A DNA stretch of 64,000 nt from the NCBI GenBank assembly GCA_003213255.1, contig QCNI01000005.1, positions 1 to 64,000 of the forward strand. The letters run 5' to 3'. The notes under the pieces were generated by a model. The model searched no databases and was not told the DNA's origin. It saw only the letters and a program-made list of their open reading frames with translations. Below, one piece after another: positions 61,894 to 64,000 of this stretch. The position numbers were made by a program, and so were the translations under genes. Source of the DNA: Prochlorococcus sp. AG-424-P16. GTDB lineage: Bacteria; Cyanobacteriota; Cyanobacteriia; PCC-6307; Cyanobiaceae. Position 1 is the first letter of the stretch; each line of letters opens with the position of its first letter.

Positions 61894-63531
61894 CTATGTA
61901 ATTACTGTAGGAGTTTCCATTTGAGTAAGTTTTGAAATGTTCAATAAAGCATCTAAATCATCTATTAGAGGTTTCAAAGCGATCTGAGGATTTAACGAAA
62001 GATTCTGTTGAGGATCAAAAAATTTCTCAAAGTAAAGTCTTAATGTTGCACCCTTAGTTCCAGTTCCAGAAAGGCGCACAATTACTCGAGAATTATCATC
62101 AAGAACCAATCTTAAACCTTGATTTTCACTTATGGAATTATCAACTGGATCTAAATATGAAAAGTTATCTGCAACTTTAACTAAATAACCAGCAAAACTA
62201 TTTCCTTTTAAATTTTCGAGTATAGAAGTTAGATTACCAAAGATTTGATTAGCAATATTTGATGGGATTGCCTCATAATCATGTCTTGAATAATAATTCC
62301 TACCATATTGTTTCCAATGATTCTGCATCAAATCACTTACCGAACATTTTTTCTCAGCTAAAACTTGTAACCAATATAAAACTGCCCATAGTCCATCTTT
62401 CTCTCTCACATGATTACTACCTGTTCCGAAACTTTCTTCTCCACATAAAGTAATCAAATTAGAATCTAAAAGATTTCCAAAAAACTTCCAACCAGTAGGT
62501 GTCTCGAAACAAGGGATATTTAATGCTCGAGCAACATTATCAACAGCTGAGCTGGTTGGCATGGATCTTGCTACACCTGTAATACCATCTTTATAACCAG
62601 GAACACATTTTGTGTTAGCAGTGATAACTGCAAGGCTATCACTAGGATTTACAAAACATCCACTTCCTAAAATCATATTCCTATCTCCATCTCCATCGCA
62701 TGCAGCACCAAAACTATAAGATTTTTTATTTAGTAACAAATCAGCCAAGTGGGATGCGTAGGTAAGATTAGGATCAGGATGTAAACCTCCAAAATCTTTT
62801 AACGGGTTACCATTCATGACACAATTAGGTTCAAGACCCATTTTTTCAACAAAAATATTTTTTGCATATGGGCCTGTAACCGCATTCATTGCATCAAAGA
62901 TTAATGAGAAGTCTTTTTTTAAAAAATCACTAATTTGATCAAAGTCAAAAATTTTCTCCATCAAACTAGAATAATCTGTTAATCCATCAATAATTTCTAA
63001 GGTAGTTTCGTCGTAAGGATAAGTTCCATATTTACTAAAATCAGGTAATTGAACTTTACAAATTTTATAACTAGTTAGTAATTGTGAGGTCTTAAAAATC
63101 TTATTAGTAATCATCTCAGGTGCTGGGCCACCATTAGAGATATTTAATTTCACTCCAAAGTCGCCATCAATCCCACCAGGATTATGGCTTGCAGAAAGAA
63201 TAATTCCACCAATAGCTTTTTCTTTTCTAATTAAATGTGATGTCGCAGGAGTAGATAATAAACCGGATTTTGGAACAATAACCTTTTGAACTTTATGAGC
63301 AATGCATATTTGGACAATTATTTCTATTGCTTCGATATTGCCATATCTGCCATCACCACCTACTACTAATGTTGAACCTTTTAAATCTTCTAATGATTGT
63401 AAGATTGCCTCAATAAAAACTTCTAGATAATGTTCTTCCTGAAACTTTAAAGTACTTTTTCTTAATCCAGAGGTACCTGGTTTTTGATCTAGAAAAGGAG
63501 AATTGATATTAATTACACTAACTTGATTCAT
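61894..63531 (-). CDS. pgm: Phosphoglucomutase
   Basis: GTSGLRKST, ILSASHNPGGIDGDFGVK, FGAACDGDGDRNMILG. Confidence 0.95.
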   Translation of the reverse strand: MNQVSVININSPFLDQKPGTSGLRKSTLKFQEEHYLEVFIEAILQSLEDLKGSTLVVGGDGRYGNIEAIEIIVQICIAHKVQKVIVPKSGLLSTPATSHLIRKEKAIGGIILSASHNPGGIDGDFGVKLNISNGGPAPEMITNKIFKTSQLLTSYKICKVQLPDFSKYGTYPYDETTLEIIDGLTDYSSLMEKIFDFDQISDFLKKDFSLIFDAMNAVTGPYAKNIFVEKMGLEPNCVMNGNPLKDFGGLHPDPNLTYASHLADLLLNKKSYSFGAACDGDGDRNMILGSGCFVNPSDSLAVITANTKCVPGYKDGITGVARSMPTSSAVDNVARALNIPCFETPTGWKFFGNLLDSNLITLCGEESFGTGSNHVREKDGLWAVLYWLQVLAEKKCSVSDLMQNHWKQYGRNYYSRHDYEAIPSNIANQIFGNLTSILENLKGNSFAGYLVKVADNFSYLDPVDNSISENQGLRLVLDDNSRVIVRLSGTGTKGATLRLYFEKFFDPQQNLSLNPQIALKPLIDDLDALLNISKLTQMETPTVIT

Positions 63532-63563
63532 ATTTTTAAGAAACTTCCAAAAATCTAACTAAA

Positions 63564-63734
63564 TTAATGAGGCATTTCGGAAGTTCTTAACATAGCGATA
63601 AACCATAATGAAGAAATTAATAATGCACTAAGAATTCCATAGTTAACACCAAATTTAGAAATTGTAATTGGAACTATTAGTGGAAACGTTAATGCCCCTA
63701 ACAATGGAGTAAAAGCTACAATTTTTTTCAGCAT
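63564..63734 (-). CDS. 56-aa two-TM small protein
   Basis: MLKKIVAFTPLLGALTFPLIVPITISKFGVNYGILSALLISSLWFIAMLRTSEMPH*; not in the ORF track. Confidence 0.65.
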   Translation of the reverse strand: MLKKIVAFTPLLGALTFPLIVPITISKFGVNYGILSALLISSLWFIAMLRTSEMPH

Positions 63735-63746
63735 TAATTTAATTTA

Positions 63747-64000
63747 TTAGAACCATTCAGTCTCAGCATTATCTTTTTCATTAGTATCGTCAAGTGGTGT
63801 AGTTCTATCAAATTTCATTGATATACTTTTTTCTTGCTCACCAGATACATCAACAGCCTTAATATCATATTTTTGAGTCCCGTCTCTAAATGGAACTTGA
63901 ATTCTAAAAGTGCCGTCTGCAGCAAGAGGTACATCTTCTCCACCTATTGTCAGTTTGGCAGAAGGCTCTGTAGCTCCATAAACAATTAATTCAGCATCAG
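63747..64000 (-). CDS. DUF4912-like protein, 3' part (truncated by window edge)
   Basis: DAELIVYGATEPSAKLTIGGEDVPLAADGTFRIQVPFRDGTQKYDIKAVDVSGEQEKSISMKF...EWF*. Confidence 0.75.
   Translation of the reverse strand, partial: DAELIVYGATEPSAKLTIGGEDVPLAADGTFRIQVPFRDGTQKYDIKAVDVSGEQEKSISMKFDRTTPLDDTNEKDNAETEWF

Overview
The window looks like AT-rich core chromosome of a marine picocyanobacterium, most likely high-light-type Prochlorococcus. This is inferred from gene content, compactness and protein motifs; no database search was run. About 70 densely packed genes are supported. They include NDH-1 subunits (ndhF partial, ndhM, ndhO), four carotenoid genes (Z-ISO-like, pds, crtB, zds), fatty-acid/phospholipid genes (plsX-fabH-fabD-plsC), both response regulators rpaA and rpaB, radA, ycf3, ycf34, a copper P-type ATPase, tmk, holB, cysK, cysH, rbfA, hemD, nadB, rimO, an hli gene, a Ktr/Trk K+ uptake locus beside an SLC13 permease, NDH-2, coaX, bcp, a PPTase, rarA/mgsA, pgm and one tRNA-Asn with a clear terminator. 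I found no mobile element, phage, CRISPR array or rRNA. The strongest second-look signals are: (1) a 22-residue duplicated (11-mer periodic) Ala/Val/Ser amphipathic-looking repeat in the N-terminus of PlsX; (2) two conserved genes (zds, aroK) each broken by a one-base excess in a homopolymer; (3) an accessory pocket between rpaA and tRNA-Asn with one orphan ORF and a near-perfect 22-bp direct repeat; (4) a divergent ribbon-helix-helix locus with an inverted repeat over its putative -10 elements; (5) a tandem PTPS fusion with an asymmetric active site, coupled to a RibD-C-type reductase; (6) a core-less Nif11-like small protein ending in RGGL. No obviously new multi-gene system is visible.
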